From contig JAAKBF010000149.1 in NCBI GenBank assembly GCA_012656075.1, positions 186,001 through 250,000 on the forward strand: 64,000 nucleotides of DNA, read 5' to 3'. The stretch comes from Phytophthora hibernalis (Eukaryota; Oomycota; Peronosporomycetes; Peronosporales; Peronosporaceae). A model generated the notes under the pieces. It made no database searches, was not told where the DNA came from, and was given only the letters and a program-made list of their open reading frames with translations. Both the position numbers and the translations under genes were made by a program. Of this stretch, positions 44,935 through 55,836 are shown piece by piece (the stretch's first letter is position 1; the number at the start of each line of letters is the position of its first letter).

Positions 44935-46056
44935 ATGTTTTGTCCAGAATTAGTCTCAGTTTTGCAAGGAATGGACACCGAGTGTGGAGAGCTCGTGGTC
45001 TCATTCCTAACTTTACGAGAGCGACGCAAGCTCCGTACAGTGAGCAGGAGGTGGTTGTTCACCTGCACGTGGCTGCAATTCGCTGACAATAACGAATCCG
45101 AGTTGCATCCCAAGAAATCCGTGTGGAACTTCCGCAATCGTGCATTCCGACATGAGTGGCACACGTTCATCCGCACCGAGTGTCATTCGTTCCTGCCGCC
45201 TCTACTCAAGCTGTTGCCTGCAGCTGTAATGGCCGACACGATGGAGTTGAAGAAGGGATTGTGTTTGTCGACCAACATTGGCCAGCGACCTTCGTTCGAG
45301 AGCGCTCACGCTCGAAGTGGCTACATCCACCAGAAGATCAATCGCTGCGGGAACCTGCCCAGCCTGCTGCTGACGGAGGAGCTGAGTGATCTGCGGTCCG
45401 AACTCTTCCGAATTAAGCAACCGGAGTGTTGGCACATGGCGTTGTATGGTGGTGGGCCTGGGTACGACGCGCTCGGACTCGTCTTCATGCGCAACTACTT
45501 TCGTGCGTGGGACGTGAACTTCCACACCACTGTGTACGACAACGAACCGGGCTGGAAGTGCGCGATCGACGCGGTGGGGCAAACGCTGGATGAACTCGGC
45601 CAACGCAACGTCTCGTTGAGTTTCCAGCACTGCGACATCACGTTTGATGTGGACGCCGCCGAGAACGACCATGTGTTCAAGTCGTTGAAGCGCACTCAGC
45701 TGCACGTGTTCTCGTTCGTGTGCGTGGAGAACTTCTGTCTGCTGCGCGACAGCACGTACGTATTTCTACGCTCGCTCTTCTCGCATTGCAGTGCCGGCAG
45801 CTACTTCATCTTCACGGATTCAACGCATCGGTTGTGGCCTGCCATCTTCGACGTGTCCAACGCCGTAGCACCCGACCGGTTCCGCGTCTGGACGCCGTTC
45901 GCTCGCAGTTGCCACTATGCGCTCGTGCTGCAAAAACTGCCAATCCACTCCAAACCAGCATCCACGTATCCATTCTACACGTCCGCGATGGCAAAACTGC
46001 AAGAATTTCAACATCACCAGCAAAAACACCTCGAGACCATGCAAAAGGCAACTTGA
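44935..46056 (+). CDS. F-box-like protein with methyltransferase-like domain
   Basis: One exon of 373 aa, ATG at 44935, only 48 bp after the receptor gene. Residues about 10-45 (CGELVVSFLTLRERRKLRTV followed by SRRWLF) look like an F-box, which links targets to SCF ubiquitin ligases. The middle has YGGGPGYDALGL (near residues 171-182), resembling the glycine-rich SAM-binding loop of class I methyltransferases. It is followed by an acidic strand end (TTVYDNEPGW) and FQHCDITFD, as in Rossmann methyltransferases. The C-terminal helix is rich in Gln and His. No specific family was recognised, so the function is open. Confidence 0.65.
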   Translation: MFCPELVSVLQGMDTECGELVVSFLTLRERRKLRTVSRRWLFTCTWLQFADNNESELHPKKSVWNFRNRAFRHEWHTFIRTECHSFLPPLLKLLPAAVMADTMELKKGLCLSTNIGQRPSFESAHARSGYIHQKINRCGNLPSLLLTEELSDLRSELFRIKQPECWHMALYGGGPGYDALGLVFMRNYFRAWDVNFHTTVYDNEPGWKCAIDAVGQTLDELGQRNVSLSFQHCDITFDVDAAENDHVFKSLKRTQLHVFSFVCVENFCLLRDSTYVFLRSLFSHCSAGSYFIFTDSTHRLWPAIFDVSNAVAPDRFRVWTPFARSCHYALVLQKLPIHSKPASTYPFYTSAMAKLQEFQHHQQKHLETMQKAT

Positions 46057-46185
46057 AGCAACCTATTAAATGTAGCCATCTGTAAATACACACCACCTCT
46101 ACACATGTGTACCATCTGAAGCGGTACCGCACGGTCGTCCCCACGAGCCATCCATAACCCCCTTGCTATAAGTGGAAGTGTAGCA

Positions 46186-48231
46186 ATGACCGAGGTGCAG
46201 GTGTCCCGCCGCGACTCGGTGGAGTCCGCCCCTGCGTCCCCCGACGAGCTGCTGGTGCGCGTGCTGGCTGAGGAGAACCCGACGGTGTCGGCGCCGCTGG
46301 TGTCCGCGTTGTCCGTGGACGCGACGCTCGCGCGCTTCGCCTGTTTGATCACGCGTCTGAATTGTGACTCCGAGACACTTCCGGACGGTCCCGAGCTCAA
46401 GAAATTCGCGACTGCAGACGCTGCGGCCGCCCGACGCGAGGAAGAGACGCGGGATAATGTGACACCCGAGCTGCTGACGTCCTATCGCGCCACGATGCTG
46501 CTGACGAACGACGACACGGCTGACGCGCTGCTCACGTTCCTCGGGGACAAGAGCAAGCTGCTGACGCGCTGTGTTTTCCCTGTATTTCAGCAAGACGCCA
46601 AGGGTAATTTACGCCACGCCTGCAGAGTCATCGACCACCTGCTGCGGTTCTATCTGGACGACGTGTACGAGGTGCTGGGGAAGGATGCCACCACTGTGCA
46701 GAGGTACATGGGCAGTCTGTTGCCGTACTTGGAGCACGCACCTGTGGCTGAACTGTTCCTGACGCTCGTGTGCAAGCCGCACAGTGCGGCGGTCATGCGG
46801 TTCTACGCCTGCACGCCCCCTAAGAAGTGGGCGTTCTTCCGAGCACTGTCCGAGTGGAAAGTGCTGTTGGTGCTGGCTGAACACGTGTGCAGCGTCGAGT
46901 TTGGAGAAATTCATACTATTGGAGCAGCCGACGTGTTTGTAGAGCTGCTGGACCGCCTTGCGGCAGATGAAAACGGGCAGTTGCTGCTGCAGCCGGCGGC
47001 GTACTGCCCCGAATTACTTGAAGGATTGATTCGTGCTGCTGCGGAACCTGAGAACAGCAAGAGCAAGAACCCGCAGAGAACTGTTGGCCAACGCACGGCT
47101 GCGATGAAGTGCGTGTTCCGTCTGTTGCAGAAGAGCACGCTGGAAAAAGTGCAAGGCCCCCGACGAGCCCGTACCAGTCTTTTGGAGCCACGATTGTGAA
47201 CCTGGTACCTAACCAATTGGGTCCGCTGCGTGAGAAAATTTATGAGCTTGTGGAGCAGCACCTTGGCGGGCTTTTGAAGTATCTGATTCAAAAGTACGTG
47301 AGTCAGCAGAACATTGAGATGCCTGATGAGGAGTCTGGAAAGCCACTGCCTGAAGGAGCTGTTCGTCATACTGCTTACGTGGTCAAGGTGCCGTTTACGG
47401 AGCTGCGCCTCACGCTGCTGGAAGCACTTGTGGAGATCGTGGCACACAACCCGCGGTTGATGAGCGAGCACTTTGATGCGAACGTCTGGCGCGTGCTGGT
47501 CACGTGGTTTTCGAGTATTCTCACAACAACCTGTATCATGCAGCGTTTTACCAGCTCGTCTTTATTGCGCTGCGTACCGATAACCAACAGGCACTGGAAG
47601 TGCTTGTTAAAAAGCTAAAGCTGATCACGCTGTTGGTTGAGCACTACCGTGCCGACGGTGACACCACTAGCAACAAGGGCTACATCGTGCAGATTTGCAA
47701 TGCGATTCGTCTTCAAGCAGCGTCGCAGTCGCCTGAAGCTTTTCTGCGCAACTTTTTGCAGTCGCACACGACATGGCGTGGATTTGAACAGGAGCTGCGC
47801 GATCAGACTACGTTGCTTTGTGTAAACGGTCTAGGCTTTACGGTGCCCCAGGCGATCCGTCCGGGTTATCAGAAGGACTCATGGCAGATGCTGAATGAAG
47901 AGCAGATAGGCATCGATCTCGGATCTGAGTTTGCGCGCTCGTTAGGTTTTGTCGATGATGTGGCATGGCCCGAAGATGATGTGGCTGATGGTAACAAGAA
48001 GCGCAAGAAAAAGAAAAAGGTAAGCGGAATTCGCACCACCCGAACGGGAACCATGACGCGGATGAAGCAGACAGCACCGACGACGACTTACAGCCGGAGG
48101 ACTTTGCAGCGGCGGCTTTAATTGCTGCAGAGGAGGCAGAATTGGCTGCGAACGGGTCAATAGGCATTCCGAATGGGTTAAGTACACCCAAGAAAAAGAA
48201 GAAAACCAAGAAGAAAATCCACAAGAGATAG
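46186..48231 (+). CDS. SAPS-domain regulatory subunit of PP6/Sit4-type phosphatase
   Basis: One exon; with three missing bases restored (C run 47157-47161, T run 47508-47511, A run 48014-48018) it encodes 682 aa. The SAPS domain is recognised by ELKKFATADAAAARREEETR, FLGDKSKLLTRCVFPVFQQD, VIDHLLRFYLDDVYEVLG, LGPLREKIYELVEQHLGGLL, LRLTLLEALVEIVAHN and FFEYSHNNLYHAAFYQLVF. SAPS proteins bind the catalytic subunit of PP6 (yeast Sit4) and direct it to targets in cell-cycle and nutrient signalling. The C-terminus is acidic and then Lys-rich (STPKKKKKTKKKIHKR), which could be a nuclear signal. Literal translation would stop at 47199 with a wrong tail. Confidence 0.85.
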
Positions 48232-48674
48232 AGATCCGCACTCTTGCGTTTTCACAGGAGAGCAGGTAAGTTAGGTAGAGATAATGGCACCACATTAGCG
48301 GATATGAGGAATAGGCAGCTGCGGATATGCAGTGGCGGGAGAAATCATTTGTCGAAACACGAGCACACAACTCCACCAGTTCTGTTTAGCTTCGAAAACT
48401 CATTGCATGTTGAAGTGCGCTTCATATCCAGCGCGGCAGTCTTGATATCGTAGCGAACTCAAAGTAAAGAGTCACAGCACGTCCCGGCTCGACAATTGCG
48501 AGTTGGTTATGCACACTGCACACCTAGGGTCACTGATCCGCACTGTTGGGCTGACTTGTAAACACACTTGCTCTGGTGAGCATTTTGATCAGCGTAAGAG
48601 AAATCGGGAGCTTGGAACATCTATCTCTATCTACGCCCGATTTCCGCCCCGAGGAAACTCCGCTTCCCTGTTCG
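48232..48674. other. Convergent spacer between the SAPS and chromatin-protein genes
   Basis: About 440 bp. It may include a last exon of the chromatin gene: a possible splice after TGG G on the minus strand, joining to about 48674, would extend that protein by some 45 residues. Confidence 0.45.
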
Positions 48675-51600
48675 TCAGACAAGTAAATAATGTGAGAAAT
48701 TAGACAAACATCGCATCCTACCCCAAGTCACGAACCATGGGTTAATGCAATTGTCGTCCGATCCGTCATCTTCATCCCATGTAATGCGCAGAGCCTCCCA
48801 CGGCAGCATGCCATGACCATCAAATGGCAAGGATCCTGCAGTTACTCCTCCGTAGTACTCGCCTGGGTACCCTTGTGGATTACGGAACAGCATACGGAAA
48901 TGTTCTCCACAATTCCATGTACGGCTCACCGCCCACGCGTAACGACTAATGTCCACAATGTACTCGGGCAATCGATTTTCGAGCCGCAAAATTGTCATGA
49001 TCGAACGGGTTGGCAACTCCGTCTTCCCTGCCTCCAATTCGTCAAGTTTGATCGGATCATTCTCCTCCGGAGACAGCGTGCTGCTATTCTTCGCTGCCGA
49101 CGAGCCATCACAGTTATCTTCGCACGCACGGATTTCCTTACCCCACTTTTTGATTTGTCCATCTGCAACGTTTACCAGGTTGTGGGCCAACGGCGGCAGT
49201 GTTGGAAAGCGGCCTTCGCAGAAGAGCTGGCAATTGTCGCGCATGAGCCTTAGGTCAGTCATGAACTCAGCCGCATTGTTGTACTCAAGGTTGCTTGCCT
49301 TGGAGGTCACTTTACCCAGATCCATAGGCTGAGGAATAATTTCTTTGTATTGCGGGAACTCCCGAGCAGACACAGGTTCTAGGAACGGTCCAGAATCCGC
49401 TAGCATTTTTAGTTTTGCCAGAACTCGCAGAAACACTCTCGCAAGTCTTTGCTGTCGCGATGGCAGGGGCACAAAAGATCTCCAGGCTTACGAATGCAGT
49501 CGTGCTGAGCCATGTCCAAGACAGGTTTTAATACCGCCAACGCATACGGATCGCCTCCTCCGTGGTGATAAGACACCTTCTCCACCGTGCAGACAACTGT
49601 TGTGTTTTGAACAGGAGTATCGCTTTTTGGTAAAGCGCTTTTTCTTGCACTTCGCGTCTTCTTTTAGCGCCAGAGCATGGCCATCTCCGAAGTAAACAAC
49701 AACATTTCCAGCCTCAGGAATAAAGTTCCGAGTCTCCTTAGGTCGAAGCTTAAGCCATTCCCGCCGATCTAGTCGGATGTGTAGATCCATGAAAGCCTCC
49801 ACGTTAATGAACTCCTCCAACAGCAGATGCAGCAGAAATACTAGCTGCGCGTATGTACAGGAACCCTCAAGTGCCAACCTCCACTCATGTCGCTTCCGTT
49901 GCCATGAAGGCCTGATTGTCTCGACACCTGAATTCAGAGCTGTCATTGCAGCATTTTCCAGCTTCGCAAACAGATCAAGTTGCTCTTTAACTTCCGTTGC
50001 TTCCTCCACACGACTACTCCACGTCTCATAGCCTTCCCATGAAGCAGGTAGCGTGTTTGTGCTCTCTAAATGCTGCTTCAAACAAAGTAACATTTGGCGG
50101 GCCACTTTGTGTGACTTGATGACCCTGTCCGCGTCGGTAATAGTCATTGTTTCACTCTTGATAGCGCCACCCGGAAGAGGAAACATTTGTAGTTCAATAC
50201 CATCCTTGGCATTCCACACCAAATCCATGGTGGTATTTCCATCTTGCTTGCCTTCTTCTTCATTGAAGGCACTAAACAGCCTATCATTTACCCCTTGCAG
50301 TTTCGTTAACAAATCCAGCTCCCGAAATCCTTTAGGGTTTAACCACTCCAGAATCGCCGTAAGCTGAGCTTTGCTGTCACAAACCACAAACTCTCCAGAA
50401 TCCCCGCGCTCGATGAACAGCCGCGACTTCGTATCATGCTTGAAAATGTAGTACGAATTGTGGTATCTGTCTCTCCCTAGGGGCGCTTCACGGATAACAA
50501 TTGAGCTTAGCTCGCTCGCCATTTCTTCCGCCTGAACTTTCTTCTCTTGCTCCAAGTTTTCTCATCTTCAGCCTTCTCCGCTTGAATGTCTTCAAAAAAT
50601 TTGCCGATGAATTCGTGCCTGCGCTTAATACCCTCCGAAAAACGTTGTGCGAATTAGGATGGATACCTTGGTTGGCACAATCTCTTCTAAATGCATTTTC
50701 TCTTTCACGCCGCATCTTGTCTGAGTGTTTTCTCCGTGAGTCCAAATCGGCTGCGCGCTTTCTATGATTCTTGTGAACCAACATCTCCTGGTCCACTTGA
50801 GATGCCATGTAGGTTCGAATGCTAGAAAGGGTCAAGAATTCTGAGCAAATCCACGAAAGAGCGCCAATTTTAAATGGCGTCGGAAGCTCGTGGAACTCGA
50901 AGCAATACAGACCGTACACAACGTCAACATATTTGAACGTCTTGATCTTCTCTGCTGATGGGTCTTGCAGCGTTTCTTTCGCTCTCTTGCACGCTTCCAT
51001 CCTGTTCTGGTTTGCACGAACACGTCCGATCACGAAACGCTCGTAATCTTGCTCAAATATATCCGACAATGCTAAAGCTGTGCGTCCTACTTCTGACTCT
51101 TCGCCATTGTACATCACAGCATTATCCCACACCAATCGAATATCCTCCGCGAATTTTTCGTAACCGTCGCACCCCTCATATCCCCCTGAATCAATCCCTT
51201 CTTGATAGTGCCCAGATCCATTGGGTGTTTGACGATCTGCAAATAATCCTCTAGGCCCTTGGCAGATGTGTCAACAGGAGTGTTGAATGGTGTAGAGTTA
51301 TTTTGCATGTACAGCGTCTGTCGGACGATTTCACACCCAACTAAAGGCTCTGCGTGGCCAATGGAAGGGTCGATTCCCATGTCCTTGGCCATCAACTGAC
51401 GGAGAATCTCTTGCCAAGTGACAGCATTCAACATATCACCGTAGGAACGCTCGCAAATTCCGTAAGTCCTTTCGCTGTTTATAAACAAATCCGAAACCTT
51501 GATGTTACCTTCAACAACGAGATCATCCAGCAGCGACGACTTCTCCGACAAGATGGCACTGAGGAACGCCATAAAAATCCGAACTAAACCCACATGGGTG

Positions 51601-54570
51601 CCTTCATCGCAACGAGTCGTAACGCACTCCACAAGTGCCTCCAACGAAATCGATTCAAGCCCCACAAAATCTTTGAAAGTGCAGATTGTTTGCCACGCCA
51701 TGATGAGCTCACCGAGAAGGGGACCCTCAACTCCCTTTAGACTTGAGCATGCCAAAGGGAGGCTATTGGTGTTGATCGCATCCCCATCTAGTAGCCGCAA
51801 ATCTTCAACAGGGTACTTTTGACCGTGCTCTTTCAGTTTTCGCTCTTCTTCACGATCGTCCATCATGCGCTGCCTCGCATCATCAACTCGCTGTCTCTTG
51901 CGAAGTCGTTCGTTTTCTCGCATCTCACGGCGAACCTCTCGCTCGGCCATCTCCTTTTGGTGTCTTGCCTCACGTAGCGTGTAGTTTTCGTGCAGGCGAT
52001 GCAGCTGTTTAAAGAACATTGACTCCAAGTACACTTCCTTGTCAGAAAACAAATTCGAAATCTGGGCTCGAATGAATGGGTAGTTCTTCACAAGGAACCA
52101 GGCAGACTGCAAACACGTATTATTCAACAACAACAACGTTAGATAATGATCAATCATGACCCTCACACCACTAAGCATAGTGTAGAATGCAGCCGTACCA
52201 CTCGAAATCTGCCCTTTAAGGACAGCTCAATAATCTGCTGGAGGGTTGCTCGATAGGACACTTTCTTGTTAATTGGCAGCCATTCTTTTAGAACGTACGC
52301 CACAAGATAGCTTGCCTCAAAGAGATGCCGAACATGCTTGAATGTCTGACGGTACGATGCGTGAGGTAGCAGTCCAGACAGCGGCCCTGCAATCTTGTAC
52401 CAGGAATGGGGCGTGACAACCCAAAGTGTTGGGTCTCCCTCAGCGTAGTCCAAGCACCAATCCGTGATCTCAGGAAGCCAAACGCGAGTGCGAGCGTAGC
52501 TAGACGGGTGTCTGAAACCGCACTCCATCAAGTTAAGTTCATCTGGAGTGCCCTTTGCTTTGACCTCAACGGCTTGGTCGGTCCGCATTAGTTCGACTAC
52601 ATCAGCCGGCAAGCCCGCATTTCTGGAGTCGACTCGGGTGCTCGGTCGCCTTTGCATTTTGTTAATTGGAGGTCTTGCTGGTTCAGCAATTTGTTGCGGA
52701 AAGTGGTCAGTCTTGACAACCGCCGGGCTCGTAGCTGACGAACGCCGACTCGCCGTCGTCATACCATTTCCACTCTCAGCACCACTACCAGTGGATGACG
52801 ATGAAGAATTGCCCGATTTTACGTCGTTGTCGCTACCACTACCACTCGAGCTGCTGCTGGCGGACGAAAGGAGCTCACTGTCATTCTCAGACCCAACTCC
52901 AGTTCCACTTCGGCTAGAACGAATATCCTCGTCGTCTGAAGTCAAATCGCTACCACCACTATCCGAATCGGATTGTCCATCCATTTGAGACGACTGATTC
53001 GGATGAAACGGGCTAGGAAAGCGGTAGACAGCCGACCGCTGGAATATACTGGAATCTACAGCATGAGCGAGTTGTTTCTCCTCTTCTTCGAATTCGCCAT
53101 CGCCTTGGTAAATGGCTTCATCCTCAAATTTTGGACGTTTGCTGTCATTTTGTTTGCCTGCTGCTACTGGAGCATGGCACACAATCAGCAAAACCACATA
53201 AATAGGCAAACAGCAGCAACAATGGTAGCTTACCTTTGTTGGGTTTCACTCTTGCCTTTGAGGATGGGGACTTTGCAGGAGTCGACGAAGTGGAATCCGC
53301 ACGTGGGCGTTTCTTGGAGCGCGAGGGAAATGCTGGCGATGCAAGAATAGGCCGAATTGGAAGCGGACGCTCTGCTAGCGGCAAATGCTCTACAAGTGTG
53401 CCGAACCCCATGATTTTCGGGCGCTGATCTTTTGGTCGGTCTAAAATCTCGAGACTAATAGCCTTGCTGTAGAAACAAACGGCACAAGGATAACAATGAT
53501 ATCAGTTTACATTTCTACCACTCAGCAAAGAGTGCGGTTTCGGCGTACCCATTTTCATCGCAGAAGAAGAACATATCTAAAAGGCGCAGCGTATCGCCTC
53601 CATGAGCGTACGCGTCGTTGAAGTGTGCTGGGATATTCGACTCAATCGTTTCTTCGGGTCTGTCCGTGACAAGGGTCGGGTCCACAAGCGATAGCTCTTT
53701 CGCACCACGCACTTCGCCTGAAGGAACCGTTGGACCACTAGGGAGCAGCTTCGGCAAAACAGGAGGGCCACTTGGCACAACCGGTACCGCGGCGGATGCT
53801 CCATTCATCTGTGCCACAGGTGCAACATTCTGCGTACGTCCTGCTAGCTGTTTCTTCCTGGTAGGTCGCAAACTTGTAGCAACACTTGCAGTAGCTGTGG
53901 GCATTCTTTGCCGTTTTGCATCTGTCTGCACGTCCACTTGAGCTCGACTACTAGCTGCGCTCTTTGCATTAAAGCCAGGAGGGAGCTTCAGCGTCACCTT
54001 GAGCGACGAGGGACTCACTTCCGCCTTCTTTTTGGTAGATGCTCGTCGCTTCGGCGGCCTCACAGCAGAAACTGCAGGAGAGGCATCACCTGCAGGTGGT
54101 AGCGGAGGAGGAGCGGGGACCGTCTCTGAGTCCGACAGTTCCGATGAGTCCGAGCTGGAACTGGAGCTGAACGAGCTGTTACTGGACGAGTCAGGTGGTG
54201 GCGGCGGAGGAGGAGGCGGGAGACTCGGTGGCGCAACTACAGGAGCCGCTTTCTCCGTCTTCTTGACTGGAGACCGTCTGGGGGCTGCAGGTTTCGTCTT
54301 CTTCTTCTTCTTCTTGCTCCCTCCACTGTCAAAGTCCGAGTCTTCGTAGTCCGAGAGCGTCTTCTTCCCTGTACGGCCTCGAAGACCCGCCGCCTTCTTC
54401 TTGGCCGACGCTCGTGGCGTGTCCGAGTCCGACTCTGCGTCCGACGACGAGACGGCCGACGAGCTTGAGGACGACAGCGCGTCGTCCGAGTCCGACGACA
54501 GACTGGACGAGCTGCTGGAGGCCATGTACTTGGCGCTCATCTCCACCGACATGATGTCTGCGAGCGCCAT
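48675..54570 (-). CDS. RFD-DDT-bromodomain-WHIM-bromodomain chromatin-remodelling protein
   Basis: Four exons, 53519-54570, 53234-53466, 52199-53160 and 48675-52106, give about 1890 aa. In exon 4 four missing bases (51172-51175, 50638-50642, 50557-50560, near 49443) and one extra base (49624-49628) must be corrected. Order of parts: Ser/Pro/Lys-rich nuclear N-terminus; an RFD-like domain as in DNMT1 (LPEITDWCLDYAEGDPTLWV and HSWYKIAGP); a charged coiled coil; a DDT domain (LIMAWQTICTFKDFVGLESI); a first bromodomain (YLQIVKHPMDLGTIKKGL, LVWDNAVMYNG); WHIM1 (LTLSSIRTYMASQVDQEM); WHIM2 (APLGRDRYHNSYYIFKHD); WHIM3/WSD (LTAILEWLNPKGFRELDLL); and a second bromodomain (YKEIIPQPMDLGKVTSKASN). DDT-WHIM proteins read linker DNA and recruit ISWI motors. 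The C-terminal end is uncertain. Confidence 0.82.
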
Positions 54571-54852
54571 CTTCTCCCCCTAGCGTCTGTACACCTGGTA
54601 ACGAACGCGCTCCACGTTTAGGCCGGTCCGGACGGAGCTCTGTGTGCGTGCAGCCACTAAATCTTGCGCAGAGTGATGGTCCATATCGGATAAGAGAGGG
54701 ATGAGTTTGTATGGAACTTTGTATGCTCGTGGTCTTCTCCGGCGAATTGCTGTTTGAGCGAGGGGACGAGACCTGACCGGGTCAAAAAAGCAATACCGGT
54801 ACATGTACGCTATTGCTTACCGGTATTCGCAAAAAACAATAAGTTATTGTGT
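54571..54852. other. Promoter-side spacer of the chromatin-protein gene
   Basis: Holds a fused pair of palindromes, TACCGGTA (54794-54801) overlapping TACATGTA (54800-54807), plus another TACCGGTA at 54818-54825. No gene seen. Confidence 0.55.
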
Positions 54853-55717
54853 TTACATTGAACGTTGCCAATAAGTTATTGCCAATAATTGTAAATGAAT
54901 TGAGGAGTTAGAGCTGCTGTCGCATGGGGCTAATGCCACCGTTGCTGCTTGTTGTGTGCGTTGGAGTGGAGGTTGAACGGCTGTCGTTAACATCCTCCCG
55001 CGCGCGCTCAGAATGTGCCGCTTGATGTCCAGGAACGAGTCGATGATTTCGTCTTGCACGAGCTGTCGGCACCAAATAGCAGTAAATCGTGTCAATAGGC
55101 GGGTAATAACAGTAATAGAATGCAGCAGCGTACCAGCGGACAACTGTGCAGGATGGACATCATGTAGTAGCCAAGATCGCGCTGCCGCTTGTCCACAAAG
55201 TCGGCCGAAAGGGACGACCCGATGTACTTCTTGCTCGGCAGGTACGGAAACATGGGCGCCCGCGACGGATACTTCTCACGCAGCTGTACATACAATAGAT
55301 ATTGCTTAGCGTTAGTTGCATTATTACGCATATAGCGAGACGAGTGCCATTGGGTTTGTCCTTGTTCTCACCAAAATGTCGACGGCGCAGAACTCGCGAT
55401 AACGGCGCACAACGTCCCAGATCTGCACACCAGCGCCCCAACTCAGTCTCCTGTACTCAATACATTGCAATTGCACCTGCTGCTCAACGAACCTCTGGCG
55501 TCCCATTGCGTTCGATCCACGAGCAGCGCAGGATGTATTCCTACAGGCGTACAAGGTGAGACTAGGAGAGAGCGAGACTAGAGGACCAGCGCAGGCTACT
55601 TGCCGTGTAGAATTTGCCGCAGTCCAGGTCCAGAGACTCCTGAGTGCCCAGAACTTCCACGCGGAAGTCACCGTGGAGGCTCACGGTGCTGCTAGGCCGC
55701 TGCTGAGGCGAAGACAT
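54853..55717 (-). CDS. PX (phox homology) domain protein
   Basis: Exons on the minus strand: 55604-55717, 55373-55540, 55134-55283 and 54853-55062. The first intron appears to use a GC donor (GCAAGT...TAG). PX features: VSLHGDFRVEVLG, EYILRCSWIE, IWDVVRRYREFCAVD, then LREKYPSRAPMFPYLPSKKY with the Pro-rich loop, and DKRQRDLGYYMMSILHSCPL. PX domains bind PI3P on endosomes, here through the RRYREF Arg. The product is about 210 aa, nearly only PX. The segment at about 55440-55490 does not read through: either a further short intron or a missing base is needed, so the exon 2 middle is uncertain. Confidence 0.7.
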
Positions 55718-55836
55718 CTTGCTTGTCGAGGGATTGTGGAAATCAACCTATGCACTGGCATATTGAAAACCGTGTTGTGTCATGAATAGGTAAGTTGAAG
55801 GCAAAATGGTACAATAGAGTAGTTTTCATTTTCAGG

